The position numbers and the translations under genes were made by a program. Below, one piece after another: positions 1-11,807 of a DNA stretch of 64,000 nt. Source of the DNA: Deinococcus aestuarii (lineage in GTDB: Bacteria > Deinococcota > Deinococci > Deinococcales > Deinococcaceae); assembly GCF_018863415.1 (NCBI RefSeq), contig NZ_JAHKSN010000002.1, positions 62,001 to 126,000 on the forward strand, given 5' to 3'. The number at the start of each line of letters is the position of its first letter. Position 1 is the first letter of the stretch. The notes beneath the pieces are model-generated. The model saw nothing but the letters and a program-made list of their open reading frames with translations. It searched no databases and was not told where the DNA came from.

Positions 1-490
1 CCTCGGCGCGGGGCACGTCCAGCCAGGGGCGGCGCACCCGGCCCCGGGCCGGGGGGATGCCGCTCGGGACGGCCTCCCCGCGCAGGAGTTCCATCAGCAC
101 CGTCTCCGCCTGGTCGCGCCGGGTGTGGGCGGTCAGGACGGCAGAGGCGCCGTGCCGCCTCGCCACCCGGCCCAGGAACTCGTAGCGCACGCGGCGGGCG
201 GCGTCCTCCACGTTCCAGCCGCGCCGCTCGGCCACCGCCGCCACGTCCACCCGCGTCCCCTCGAAGGGAACACCCAGTTCCTCCGCAAGAGCCCTCACCC
301 ACTCGGCATCCCCCCCCGACCCCTCGCGCAGGGCATGGTCGAGGTGGGCGGCGATGGGCCGGGCGCCGATCAGGAGGAGGGCCCGCAGCAACGCCACGCT
401 GTCTGCGCCGCCCGAGACACCGACCACGACCACACGCCCGGCGAAGGGCAGCAGCGGCGCGGTGAGGGCGGACGGCGCGGGGCGGGGCAC
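1..490 (-). CDS. tilS: tRNA(Ile)-lysidine synthase TilS, N-terminal part (cut by window edge)
   Basis: The first 163 codons are present and the rest lies beyond base 1. TilS uses ATP to attach lysine to C34 of the CAU-anticodon tRNA-Ile, converting it to an AUA reader in the cytoplasm. The PP-loop ATP pyrophosphatase signature SGGADS is at residues 26-31, followed by the family pattern of a conserved LDHALR segment, an EDAARRVRYEFL segment and HTRRDQAET. The start chosen is GTG at 490, because a TAGAAT -10 box (497-502 on this strand) ends six bases before it, the usual leaderless arrangement here; an upstream ATG in another frame is not usable. It is divergent from the peroxiredoxin gene. 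Confidence 0.93.
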   Translation of the reverse strand, partial: MPRPAPSALTAPLLPFAGRVVVVGVSGGADSVALLRALLLIGARPIAAHLDHALREGSGGDAEWVRALAEELGVPFEGTRVDVAAVAERRGWNVEDAARRVRYEFLGRVARRHGASAVLTAHTRRDQAETVLMELLRGEAVPSGIPPARGRVRRPWLDVPRAE

Positions 491-496
491 GCGGGC

Positions 497-519
497 ATTC
501 TAGGCGGGGGCCTTAGAAT
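497..519. promoter_or_regulatory. Back-to-back leaderless promoters for tilS and the peroxiredoxin gene
   Basis: Two mirror-image TAGAAT boxes lie 11 bases apart: 497-502 reading left into tilS (six bases before its GTG) and 514-519 reading right (seven bases before the ATG at 527). The -35 position of each would fall on or beyond the other's -10, so the two promoters probably compete for polymerase. The boxes are seen directly; the competition is inference. Confidence 0.75.
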
Positions 520-526
520 CGGGTCC

Positions 527-1003
527 ATGAGCCCCTCTGTCGGTCAACCCGCCCCCGAGTTCGACGCGCGCAGCGACGACGGCCGCCCCGTCCGCCTCAC
601 CGAGTTGCGCGGGTCCTGGGTGGTGCTGTACTTCTACCCCCGCGCGAACACGCCCGGCTGCTCAGTCGAGGCCCGGCGTTTCGAGGCGGCCCTTCCCGAG
701 TTCGGGCGCCTGAACGCGCAGGTCGTCGGCGTGAGCACCGACACCGAGGCCCGGCAGGCGAACTTCCGCGACACCTGCTCGCTGTCTTTCCCCCTGATTC
801 CCGACGGCGACCGCAGCGTCAGCCGCGCCTACGGGGTGATCGGCGGGCTGGGCGGCCTGCTGGGGCTGGCGGCGCGCGAGACCTTTCTGATCGACCCCCA
901 GGGCCGGGTCGCCCACCACTGGCGCGGGGTGAATCCGGCCACCCACGCCGCCGACGTGCTGCGGCACCTAGAGGGGGTGGCCTCCGGGGTCAGCGCGTCC
1001 TAG
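527..1003 (+). CDS. Peroxiredoxin of the Bcp/PrxQ (AhpC-TSA) family
   Basis: This 158-residue thiol peroxidase reduces hydrogen and organic peroxides. The peroxidatic cysteine is Cys45 in the TPGCS motif. PrxQ proteins usually carry the resolving cysteine five residues later (TPGCT-EAC), but here that position is Arg50 and the only other cysteine is Cys84 in the FRDTCSLSFPL stretch, so a different resolving arrangement or a 1-Cys mechanism is likely. The start is the ATG seven bases after the TAGAAT box at 514-519; the open frame upstream overlaps tilS and is not coding. The 3' end overlaps the end of the opposite-strand membrane protein gene by 14 bases. Confidence 0.93.
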   Translation: MSPSVGQPAPEFDARSDDGRPVRLTELRGSWVVLYFYPRANTPGCSVEARRFEAALPEFGRLNAQVVGVSTDTEARQANFRDTCSLSFPLIPDGDRSVSRAYGVIGGLGGLLGLAARETFLIDPQGRVAHHWRGVNPATHAADVLRHLEGVASGVSAS

Positions 1004-1433
1004 CGTCCCGCGTCGGCACCGCCTGCTCCCGCTCCGGTTCCTGGGGGTAGAGCCAGCGCAAGAAGACGAGGAACAGGCCGATCACCGTCGCCGTGCTCGT
1101 CGTCAGGAAGGCGATGATGACGCCCGCCTCCAGCCGGAAGGGGCGGCCCCCCAACGTGCCCCACCCGACCGCGACCGTCAGCACCACGTCGGCGACGAGC
1201 CACGCGGTCGCCAGGGCGAAGACCGCGAAGCCCGCCCAGCCGCGCCAGCGCTGCTGCGCCCGGACCTCCCGGAGCGAGAGGGCCTGCCGTTCGCGGAGGT
1301 AGTCCTCGTCGGCCCGCTGGCGGCGCTCGCTCTCCAGGCCGCCCTCCACCCGGGCCTGGATGGCGCTCATCTGCACGGCGGTGATGGGCGTGGCGCCCTG
1401 CGGCGTGACCGGATTGGGCGGGGGACCAGTCAT
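990..1433 (-). CDS. Two-helix membrane protein, candidate toxin of a Panacea-type pair
   Basis: This 147-residue protein has a Pro-rich start, a charged, helical, coiled-coil-like stretch at about 22-62, and two hydrophobic helices at about 68-91 and 103-127 separated by a short loop. I recognise no named domain. It begins 10 bases after the DUF4065/Panacea gene ends and is surely co-transcribed with it. Panacea (DUF4065) proteins are antitoxins paired with many unrelated toxins, and as I recall some of those are membrane proteins. By position this is therefore the toxin candidate, but that role is inferred only from gene order and topology. It could equally be an unrelated membrane protein. 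Confidence 0.8.
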   Translation of the reverse strand: MTGPPPNPVTPQGATPITAVQMSAIQARVEGGLESERRQRADEDYLRERQALSLREVRAQQRWRGWAGFAVFALATAWLVADVVLTVAVGWGTLGGRPFRLEAGVIIAFLTTSTATVIGLFLVFLRWLYPQEPEREQAVPTRDARTR

Positions 1434-1443
1434 GCGCTCCGGC

Positions 1444-1932
1444 TCAGGCGCTGCGGGAGAGCGCCGTGTAGTACTCGCGGGTGACCTCGTTGGGAATCAG
1501 GTCGTTCGGGCGCCCGAAGACCTGCATCCAGGGGGTGCCCTGAAGGTGCGTCAGCCGCGAGAGTTCGTCGCCGTCCATCTGCCCGTAGGTCATCCAGACG
1601 CTGCGGATCACTTCCAGGGCGGCGGGATCATTGCTCAGGTCAGGTTCGCCCGGCGACACGTCGAGCGGCTCGGCGATGGGCGTGCGGCCCCGGCTTCCCC
1701 AGTGGTCCCACAACCGCCGGACGACCGGGCCGCGTTGCCAGGCGTGGACCGTGTTGTAGATCAGGGGCCGCCCCAGCAGCGCCAGCGTCCACCCGTGCGC
1801 GATGTACACCAGCTTGTGCACCTGCATCTGCGTCAGGGTCCGCCCCTCCGCCCGCGCGAGGTCGAGGAAGGCGTTCGCCACCACCTCGGCGGCGTACCCG
1901 GTCTTGGTCGGATCGTCGATGGTGACGGTCAA
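1444..1932 (-). CDS. Panacea/DUF4065 (SocA/GepA-like) protein, candidate antitoxin
   Basis: A 162-residue protein showing the DUF4065 pattern: an N-terminal helix ending in VVANAFLDLA, the LTQMQVHKLVYIAHGWTL core, then a W-RGPVVRRLWDHW block and a final helix. Family members include Caulobacter SocA (an antitoxin that works as a proteolytic adaptor), phage-associated GepA, and the Panacea antitoxins. The start is TTG at 1932, preceded by an AAGGGGG ribosome binding site, and there is no nearby in-frame ATG. With the downstream two-helix gene it forms a compact two-gene operon of antitoxin-then-toxin order. The family is fairly certain; its role here is inferred. Confidence 0.85.
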   Translation of the reverse strand: MTVTIDDPTKTGYAAEVVANAFLDLARAEGRTLTQMQVHKLVYIAHGWTLALLGRPLIYNTVHAWQRGPVVRRLWDHWGSRGRTPIAEPLDVSPGEPDLSNDPAALEVIRSVWMTYGQMDGDELSRLTHLQGTPWMQVFGRPNDLIPNEVTREYYTALSRSA

Positions 1933-2040
1933 GGTCGGCCCCCTTTCTGATCACAGCGTAACACGCCCGGGGGAGTGTGAACTGTGGAAGGTGGACCGTG
2001 AACTTCCCCACATCCAGTCCCACCTTCGCCCCATCCCGAC

Positions 2041-3399
<1,359 letters not shown>

Positions 3400-3438
3400 G
3401 GGGGCTCCTGTGGGGTGGGGCGGCAGGGTTGGTCACAC

Positions 3439-3554
3439 GCCCCCTCACCCCCGACCCCTCTCCCGCAAGGGAAGAGGGGAGAACGACGCTTTGGCTCAAG
3501 CATTTGCTTCTTTTGCTCCCTCTCCCCTGGTGGGAGAGGGCTGGGGTGAGGGGG
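3439..3554. repeat. Inverted pair of the CCCCCTCACCCC / CCCTCTCCC dispersed palindrome
   Basis: Two copies of a G-less/C-less palindromic unit lie in inverse orientation, at 3439-3480 (CCCCTCACCCC, then CCCTCTCCC, a short loop, then the complement) and 3514-3554. About 33 bases separate them. Related copies lie at 33118-33157, 42111-42153, 43543-43585 and 47617-47648. Each unit can form a hairpin, and the whole pair could fold into one large stem between kamA and the aminotransferase gene. Confidence 0.75.
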
Positions 3555-3592
3555 CGACGGAGTGATCGCCGCTTACAGCAAGTCGCCCTGCC

Positions 3593-5020
<1,428 letters not shown>

Positions 5021-5179
5021 TCGGGTCTCCTCGGGCTGGAACGAAATGTGACTTTTCCTCCTCCATTGTTGGGCTTGGGGGAGGCCTTTGGAATGGGCGC
5101 GGGCCGTACACGTGAGACGCCCGGTACGCGACAGGCTGTCAAACGCCACTTCTGACCTTGCAATTGATAAGATGCGGTC
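5021..5179. promoter_or_regulatory. Divergent kamA / lrp control region
   Basis: On the kamA side a perfect TTGACA (-35 candidate) lies at 5136-5141 of the complement, with no clear -10 after it. On the lrp side TAAGAT at 5168-5173 lies six bases before the ATG, the leaderless pattern. AT-rich bases around 5158-5173 stand out from the local GC background and are the likeliest place for the Lrp protein to bind both promoters (inference). Confidence 0.55.
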
Positions 5180-5641
5180 ATGAAGCAGCACGGCGGCCAC
5201 CTCGACCACCTCGACCACCGCATTCTCGAAGAACTTCAGACCGACTCGCGGCTGAGTATGCGGGAACTGGGGCGGCGGGTCGGGCTCTCGGCCCCGGCGG
5301 TCACCGAGCGGGTGCGGCGGCTGGAGGACGCGGGCGTGATTCTGGGGTACGGGGTGCGGGTGGCAAGCAAGCCGCTGGGACGGACGATCACGGCCTTCAT
5401 CGGGGTGCAGGACTCGGGGCGCAACGACCCGACGCTCGTCCGGTGGGCCAAGAAGCACGACGGGGTGCTGGAGTGCCACAGCGTGACGGGGGACAACTCC
5501 TGCATCCTCAAGGTGGCCGTGCCCGACGTGGGGGCGCTGGAGACGATGCTGGGCGACCTGATCGGGATGGGCTTCACCTGCGACACGAGCATCGTGCTGA
5601 GTTCGCCGCTGGAGGGGAAGGTGTTGTTGCCGCCGAGGTGA
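5180..5641 (+). CDS. Lrp/AsnC-family transcriptional regulator
   Basis: This 153-residue DNA-binding regulator has an N-terminal winged helix-turn-helix (LDHRILEELQTDSRLSMREL onward, about residues 12-60; recognition helix SAPAVTERVRRLE) and a C-terminal RAM/AsnC ligand-binding domain of the usual alpha-beta sandwich length. It is divergent from kamA with 159 bases between the starts, the classical layout for a local amino-acid-responsive regulator, so control of kamA (and perhaps itself) by lysine or a related amino acid is the simplest reading. The leaderless start at ATG 5180 is supported by TAAGAT six bases upstream. It converges with the HEAT-repeat gene, the stops being three bases apart. 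Confidence 0.93.
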   Translation: MKQHGGHLDHLDHRILEELQTDSRLSMRELGRRVGLSAPAVTERVRRLEDAGVILGYGVRVASKPLGRTITAFIGVQDSGRNDPTLVRWAKKHDGVLECHSVTGDNSCILKVAVPDVGALETMLGDLIGMGFTCDTSIVLSSPLEGKVLLPPR

Positions 5642-5644
5642 GGC

Positions 5645-6514
5645 TCAGGCGGTGTCGTCTCTGAGGAGGTCACGTCGCCGCAGGACCTCACGGGCCGTGC
5701 GCCCGATTGCCGGGTCGTCGCTCAGGGCCAACGTCCGCAGGGTCTCCTCCACCCGCCCGTCCCGGCAGTGACTTTCGAGCAACGGGACGGCGGCGCGGCG
5801 GACGCGAATGCTCGGGTCGCTCAACGCCATGTTGATTAAGGTAGGCACAAGGTCTTCACCGGGCTCAAGCGGGCTGAGCTTACAAGCGTCGCAGCTCAGG
5901 GAGTGCAGGGCGGCACGGCGGACACGCGGAACGGGATCGTCCAACAGTCGCCGCAGGGGCCCGGCACAGCGTTCGTCCGCGAGGTGGTCAAGGGCGTTCG
6001 CGCAGTCGAAACGCACTCTGGGTCGAGGGTGACGCAATCCTTCAAGAAGTCCGTCCACCACGGCCGGGAGTTCGCCTGCGCCGTTCAACTGTTCCCGAAC
6101 GGCCAGAATGTCACGCAGGGGCATGAGCGCGAAGCGGGCGCCGAGGGCCTGAGCCTCGTGTTGCCGTGACCAGATCAGCAGGGACGCCGCCAATTCGTAA
6201 ACAACCTGCCGACGGGCCGAGCGGCGTTGGTCGCGGGGGTTGACGGTCGTCGCCGACGGCCCGGCCGCTTCGACATAGGTCTTGAGCCTTGCCCAGTTCG
6301 GAAAGCCGTACTCCCGCGCGAGGACGAACTGGGCATCGGCCAGCCTCGCGTGCCGGTCCCAGGGAACGTCCCCGAGCTGGGGCAGTTGCGCGACGACACG
6401 TTCTCGGGCACCAGCGTCCCCGGCGAGGAAGGCTTTCAGCAGGGACTTCGCCTGCCCCCTGAGGTGGTCGAGGCTGGGCGAGGCGGGCAGTGGACGGACG
6501 GGCAGGTTGCGCAT
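5645..6514 (-). CDS. HEAT-repeat protein with an N-terminal helical module
   Basis: 289 residues. The N-terminal about 80 residues (LDHLRGQAKSLLKAFLAGD ... LADAQFVLAREYGFPNW) match a short module that also precedes ankyrin repeats in other bacterial proteins. From about residue 150 to the end come HEAT-like alpha-alpha repeats with recurring RVRRAAL/IRVRRAAV motifs, a protein-interaction scaffold. No catalytic motif is visible and the partner is unknown. ATG start with a GGGAG ribosome binding site. The 199 bases upstream (6515-6713) contain nothing I can name. Confidence 0.8.
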   Translation of the reverse strand: MRNLPVRPLPASPSLDHLRGQAKSLLKAFLAGDAGARERVVAQLPQLGDVPWDRHARLADAQFVLAREYGFPNWARLKTYVEAAGPSATTVNPRDQRRSARRQVVYELAASLLIWSRQHEAQALGARFALMPLRDILAVREQLNGAGELPAVVDGLLEGLRHPRPRVRFDCANALDHLADERCAGPLRRLLDDPVPRVRRAALHSLSCDACKLSPLEPGEDLVPTLINMALSDPSIRVRRAAVPLLESHCRDGRVEETLRTLALSDDPAIGRTAREVLRRRDLLRDDTA

Positions 6515-6713
6515 GACGACTCCCTTTCGAGAGGCCCCGAGTCCACAGTGTCGGGCCGAAAGGAAGGTCAGGGTTGTCGGAGGCGGGGCTCGGCAGTGGG
6601 CTGGGCCCTTTCCGTGGACGGGAGGCGTCTTTGGCGCGCTGGAACCAGGTTACACGTTCCCCTTCCGGGACCGGATGGGCGAAATGGCGGACACGGTGAC
6701 GCTCAGCCTGCCC

Positions 6714-7727
6714 TCAGCCCTCCACACCCCGCCGCGTGTGCGCCGCGTACCGCTCCAGCAACTCCCACGCGGCCCCGCTCGCCATGACCTCACGGGCCTG
6801 CTCGACCCCCTCGCGGATGCTGCCCACCCGTTCCGCCGTCCGCAGGGCCGCCCCCACATTCAGCGCCACGATGTCGCGCTGGGCCGGGGTGCCGCCGCCC
6901 GTCAGCAGGGCGCGGGTGATCTCGGCGTTCTCGGCGGGGGTGCCACCCACGATGGCCTCGCGGGGGTGCAGGCCGACGCCCGCCTCCTCGGGATGCACGG
7001 CGCGGTCGATCACCTCGCCGTCCCGCAGGCCCGTGACGGTGTTCTCGCCGCAGACGGTGAACTCGTCAAGGCCGTTGCCGTGGACGACGGTAGCTCCCTT
7101 CGCACCCAGGAGACGCAACACCTCGGCCAGGGTGCGGGTCAGGTCCGGCTTGAAGACTCCTACGACGAGGTGGGTGGCCCCGGCGGGGTTGGAGAGCGGC
7201 CCCAGGATGTTGAAGACCGTCCGGGCGGCGAGGTCGGCGCGGACGGGGGCAGCGTGGCGCAGCGCTGGATGGTAGTTGCGCGCGAACATGAAGCCGATGC
7301 CTAGGGAGTTGATGCCCTCCGCCACGGCCTCCGGGGAGGCGTCGAGGTTCACGCCAAGGGATTCGAGCACGTCCGCGCTGCCCGCCCGGCTGCTCGCGGC
7401 ACGGTTGCCGTGCTTGGCGACCGGCACGCCCGCCGCCGCCACCACGAAGGCGGTCGTCGTGGAGATGTTGAAGGTGTGCGCCCCGTCGCCCCCGGTGCCC
7501 ACCACGTCTAACAGAACGTCACGCGGCTCGACCTCCACCCGCACTGCGTGTTCGCGCATGGCCTGGGCGAAGCCCGCGATCTCCTCCGGCGTCTCGCCCC
7601 GCACGCGCAGCGCCGCCAGGGCCGCGGCGAGGCGCACGCCGCTCACGTCCCCGTCCATGACCTGACGCATGAAGGCCGCCGCCTCGGGCTGGGACAGGAG
7701 TTCACCGTTCATCAGGCGGGCGTGCAT
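6714..7727 (-). CDS. trpD: Anthranilate phosphoribosyltransferase
   Basis: TrpD joins anthranilate to PRPP, the second step of tryptophan synthesis. About 337 residues, full length. The PRPP-binding glycine loop VVGTGGDG (about 79-86) and the KHGNRAASSRAGSADVLE segment with the family's anthranilate- and magnesium-site residues are intact. Start: GTG 7730 and ATG 7727 are adjacent; I use the ATG. It is the last gene of the trp operon, 49 bases after trpG. That short gap carries no obvious signal. Confidence 0.95.
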   Translation of the reverse strand: MHARLMNGELLSQPEAAAFMRQVMDGDVSGVRLAAALAALRVRGETPEEIAGFAQAMREHAVRVEVEPRDVLLDVVGTGGDGAHTFNISTTTAFVVAAAGVPVAKHGNRAASSRAGSADVLESLGVNLDASPEAVAEGINSLGIGFMFARNYHPALRHAAPVRADLAARTVFNILGPLSNPAGATHLVVGVFKPDLTRTLAEVLRLLGAKGATVVHGNGLDEFTVCGENTVTGLRDGEVIDRAVHPEEAGVGLHPREAIVGGTPAENAEITRALLTGGGTPAQRDIVALNVGAALRTAERVGSIREGVEQAREVMASGAAWELLERYAAHTRRGVEG

Positions 7728-7776
7728 CACGGGGCCACCAGCTTGCAGCGGCCAGCCGCCAGCGAAAAGAGAGGGG

Positions 7777-8385
7777 TCACGCGGGCTCCTTCTGCGCCCG
7801 GTACTCGCGGACCACGTTCAGGAAGTTGTGCAGCATCGTCTTGCCGTCCTCGGTAGCGATGGATTCGGGGTGAAACTGGACGCCGAAGACGGGGTAGTCG
7901 CGGTGGCGCAGGGCCATCAGCACCTCCTCGCCGGGGTCGCTCGTCCACGCGACGGGCACGAGTTCGGGCGGCAGGTCGCGCACCACGAGGGAGTGGTAGC
8001 GGGTCACGCGCACGTCGTCGCCGATCCCCGCGAAGAGGCCCGAGCCGTCATGCCTGACCGGACTCGTCTTGCCGTGGACAGGTTGCAGCGCCCGCCCCAC
8101 CCGCGCCCCGAACGCCTCGCCGATGCTCTGGTGGCCCAGGCAGACGCCGAGGGTGGGGAACTCGGGCCCCAGTTCGCGGACGACTTCCACGCTCATCCCC
8201 GCTTCGAGCGGTGTGCAGGGACCGGGAGAAACGACGATGGCGTCGGGATTCAACCTCCGCACGTCTTCGAGAGAGAAGTCGTCATTCCGCCACACCGTCA
8301 GGTCGCAGCCCAACTCGCCGAGGTACTGGACGAGGTTGTAGGTGAAGGAGTCGTAGTTGTCGATGAGGAGGATTCGCGGAGTCAT
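7777..8385 (-). CDS. trpG: Anthranilate synthase component II (glutamine amidotransferase)
   Basis: TrpG releases ammonia from glutamine for TrpE. 202 residues. The class I amidotransferase triad is visible: the nucleophile Cys in GVCLGHQS, and the His and Glu in FHPESI. The oxyanion segment SPGPCTP is present. The ATG at 8385 gives the canonical MTPRILLIDNYDSFTYNLVQ start, and the ATGA overlap with the stop of the upstream GNAT gene implies coupled translation. An open frame further upstream belongs to the GNAT gene's shadow. Confidence 0.96.
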   Translation of the reverse strand: MTPRILLIDNYDSFTYNLVQYLGELGCDLTVWRNDDFSLEDVRRLNPDAIVVSPGPCTPLEAGMSVEVVRELGPEFPTLGVCLGHQSIGEAFGARVGRALQPVHGKTSPVRHDGSGLFAGIGDDVRVTRYHSLVVRDLPPELVPVAWTSDPGEEVLMALRHRDYPVFGVQFHPESIATEDGKTMLHNFLNVVREYRAQKEPA

Positions 8386-8845
8386 GCCGTCACCGTCGCT
8401 TTCTCTTTTCGCAGGAAGATCAGGGTCACGCCGCCGTGATGCTCGGAGCGGTCGCACACATAGCCCAGGCGCTCGTAGAGCCTGAGGTTAGGGGTGCTGC
8501 GCTCGCCCGTGAACAGTTCCAGAGTTTGAACAGGGAGCATGGACTCCATGCTGTGCAGGAGGCGGGTGCCATAGCCCCGGCCCTGCTCGAAGGGGTCCAC
8601 GATCAGACGCCCGATCTGCCCCACTCCCGCCTCGTCGACAAAGCCCCGCACGGAGGCGATGAGCCGTCCGTCCAGCGTGCCTTTCAGAAGGGTCTGTCTT
8701 TCAGCCTCTGCCCGCAACTCCTTCAGAGTCTGTGTCATGGCCGGGAGAGTCGCCTCCGGGTACAGGGCCGCCTCAGACATATAGGCGCGGCGTTGCAGGT
8801 CGAGGATGTCCGGCAGGTCTTCCGGCACGGCGGGTTCAACGACCA

Positions 8846-8846
<1 letters not shown>
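8382..8846 (-). CDS. GNAT-family N-acetyltransferase embedded in the trp operon
   Basis: 154 residues with the GNAT core: beta strands leading to QIGRLIVDPFEQGRGYGTRLL, which holds the acetyl-CoA pyrophosphate loop (Q-GRGYGT), and a C-terminal LRLYERLGY motif. The substrate is unknown. Its ATG (8846) overlaps the trpE stop (TGATG) and its stop overlaps the trpG start (ATGA), so it is translationally locked between the two anthranilate synthase subunits. A GTG at 8849 is an alternative start. GNAT genes are not a standard part of trp operons, so it may act on a tryptophan-pathway metabolite or simply be a passenger. Confidence 0.9.
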
Positions 8847-10288
<1,442 letters not shown>

Positions 10289-10336
10289 GGGGCTCCTGGG
10301 CTGGGTCGTTGGGTGCTGTGTCATTGGGTGAAGGGG

Positions 10337-10381
10337 CAAAAGGAGACGCGCCCGGTGGAAGGGAGTCCACCTGGGCGCGTC
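10337..10381 (-). terminator. trp attenuator hairpin
   Basis: On the coding strand GACGCGCCC(A)GGTGG pairs with CCACCGGGCGCGTC across an eight-base loop. This is a 14-bp stem with one bulge, immediately followed by TCCTTTT, i.e. an intrinsic terminator between the leader peptide and trpE. Segments 5' to it can form competing pairings (see the leader peptide entry), as in classical Trp attenuation. Confidence 0.85.
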
Positions 10382-10410
10382 CGGTCTGCGGAAGGGAAAA
10401 ACGGCGCGGC

Positions 10411-10458
10411 TTATGCCCAGGCGAAGCTGGGCCACCACCACGCGCCGTTCACGGTCAT
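10411..10458 (-). CDS. trpL: trp operon leader peptide (15 residues, four Trp)
   Basis: ATG-to-TAA mini-ORF encoding MTVNGAWWWPSFAWA, with three consecutive Trp codons and a fourth near the end, 120 bases upstream of trpE. The codons for Asn-Gly-Ala (AACGGCGCG) are perfectly complementary to CGCGCCGTT just after the stop codon, and that second segment shares CGCGCC complementarity with the 3' arm of the attenuator. Ribosome stalling at the Trp codons would therefore free segment 2 to disrupt the terminator. Its -10 box TATGCT is six bases upstream, so the transcript is probably leaderless. Function is inferred from the classical attenuation mechanism. Confidence 0.88.
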   Translation of the reverse strand: MTVNGAWWWPSFAWA

Positions 10459-10464
10459 GGGAGG

Positions 10465-10494
10465 AGCATAGCGCGACCCGGGCCGGGCGCTCAA
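10465..10494 (-). promoter_or_regulatory. trp operon promoter
   Basis: On the minus strand TTGAGC (10489-10494) and TATGCT (10465-10470) are separated by 18 bases. The -10 ends six bases before the trpL ATG, placing the transcript start at or next to the leader peptide's first base. Confidence 0.65.
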
Positions 10495-10502
10495 GCCTCG
10501 CC

Positions 10503-11147
10503 CTAGCGGATGGCGAGCCGGGCGAGCACGAGGACGAGCACCCCCGCCCCGAGCATGGCGGCCAGCGCCTTTACCCGGGTCTTTTTCAGGTAGAGCAGGA
10601 TGCCCAGCCCAGTCAGCGACACGACTGTCAGGAACACGCCGCTGAGGTCGATCAGCCACGCCCACGCCCCGCCCGCGTCCCGTCCCCGGTGCAGGTCGTT
10701 GAGGACCGCGACGGCCCCCTGCGCCTCCACGTTGACCGTGTACTTCCCGGTCCGCGTGTCGATGAAGGCGTCGGCGCTGTACCCCGGAGCCCGGAAGGAC
10801 AGGCTGGCCTCGTTCCCGTCCACGCGGGTGTCCTCGGCGCGGCCATGCAGGCCCTGCCGCGCCCGCAGCTCCTCGGCGACGGCGAGCCAGTTCACCTCCC
10901 CGTCCCGAATCCACCCGGCGGGCAGGGTGCCCGTCACCTCCCGCCGCGTGTCGGCGCTCCCGAAGGCCCAGTCAGGGTGGTTGAGGGTGATGCCCGTGAG
11001 GCTGAAAAACAGCACCACGAGCAGGCTGATCATGCTGGTGTAGGTGTGCAGCCAGCGCAGCCAGACGTGCGTCCGGGCTTTCAGGGAGCGGGGGCGGCGG
11101 GCTGCCGTGGCGGGAGCGGTGGACTCAGGCTTTGCCGAAAGAGACAC
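10503..11147 (-). CDS. PepSY-associated membrane protein
   Basis: 214 residues. A first membrane helix at about 33-56 (MISLLVVLFFSLTGITL) is followed by a periplasmic PepSY-like region (about 57-155) containing the DLHRG motif. Two more helices follow, at about 160-185 and 195-213. This topology is typical of PepSY_TM proteins associated with heme or flavin electron transfer and iron reduction. GTG start at 11147, lying 23 bases inside the end of the DUF2271 gene. With ApbE and DUF2271 it forms an operon probably making an extracytoplasmic redox system; I see no flavinylation motif in it. Confidence 0.85.
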   Translation of the reverse strand: MSLSAKPESTAPATAARRPRSLKARTHVWLRWLHTYTSMISLLVVLFFSLTGITLNHPDWAFGSADTRREVTGTLPAGWIRDGEVNWLAVAEELRARQGLHGRAEDTRVDGNEASLSFRAPGYSADAFIDTRTGKYTVNVEAQGAVAVLNDLHRGRDAGGAWAWLIDLSGVFLTVVSLTGLGILLYLKKTRVKALAAMLGAGVLVLVLARLAIR

Positions 11148-11691
11148 TGGCCGCCTCGATGTCGTTGTTCGCCGTCAGGGTCTTCTTGAAGGAGGTGGCC
11201 GCCACCGTCACCTTCTCGCGGACCAGGCTGTAGGGGCCGTGTTCGCGGGCGGTCTCGATGCACACGTAGTAGTCGCCCTGGGGGACGAGGGCGCCCCGGT
11301 CGGTCTTGCCGTCCCAGGCGACCGCGTACGTGCCGGGGTTGCGGGTGGGGCTGCTCACGGTGTCCAGCAGCTCGCTGTTCTCGCGGTACCAGCGGCGCAG
11401 ATCGGGAATCCAGCGCGGGCCGCGCCCGGTGGTCTGCGCCCAGACGGTCAGGGTCCGCACCGGGTTGCCCTGGGTGTCCTCGATCCAGACGGCGACGTAG
11501 GGGCGTCTCACCCGGCCCCCCGCCTGGGTGGCGACGGTGAAGGTGATGTCGAGGGCCTGACCTGCCACCCATTTCTTCCCGGTGGTCGGGCTCACGGCGG
11601 CGGCCCCAGCGGGCAGGGCGCGGGAGGCGAGGAGGGCGGCGGCGCCGAGGGCGAGCCTGCGGAGAACGGAACGGCGGGTGTCCTGGGTCAT
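11125..11691 (-). CDS. Exported DUF2271 protein (Tat-type signal)
   Basis: 188 residues. The N-terminus RRSVLRRLALGAAALLASRALPAG is a twin-arginine-like signal peptide with a hydrophobic core ending near residue 30. The rest has the beta-rich DUF2271 pattern (VAVWIEDTQGNPVRTLTVW; GTYAVAWDGKTDRGALVPQGDYYVCIETAREHG). DUF2271 genes recur beside PepSY_TM and ApbE genes in other bacteria, but the biochemical role is unknown. ATG start at 11691. Confidence 0.87.
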   Translation of the reverse strand: MTQDTRRSVLRRLALGAAALLASRALPAGAAAVSPTTGKKWVAGQALDITFTVATQAGGRVRRPYVAVWIEDTQGNPVRTLTVWAQTTGRGPRWIPDLRRWYRENSELLDTVSSPTRNPGTYAVAWDGKTDRGALVPQGDYYVCIETAREHGPYSLVREKVTVAATSFKKTLTANNDIEAASVSFGKA

Positions 11692-11807
11692 GGTCGGAGT
11701 CTCCGTGAGGGGAAAGCGTCGGGCCTGAGCTTGGCGTCTTTTGGGCGAGGCGAACCGTAGCCGAGGGTGACGTGATCAGGTTGGCTGGGCGTTAAGGCGG
11801 CGGGCGG

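Noticed and set aside
125..526. N-terminal extension of the peroxiredoxin frame
   Set aside because: Overlaps tilS and lacks homology; the TAGAAT box before 527 gives the start.
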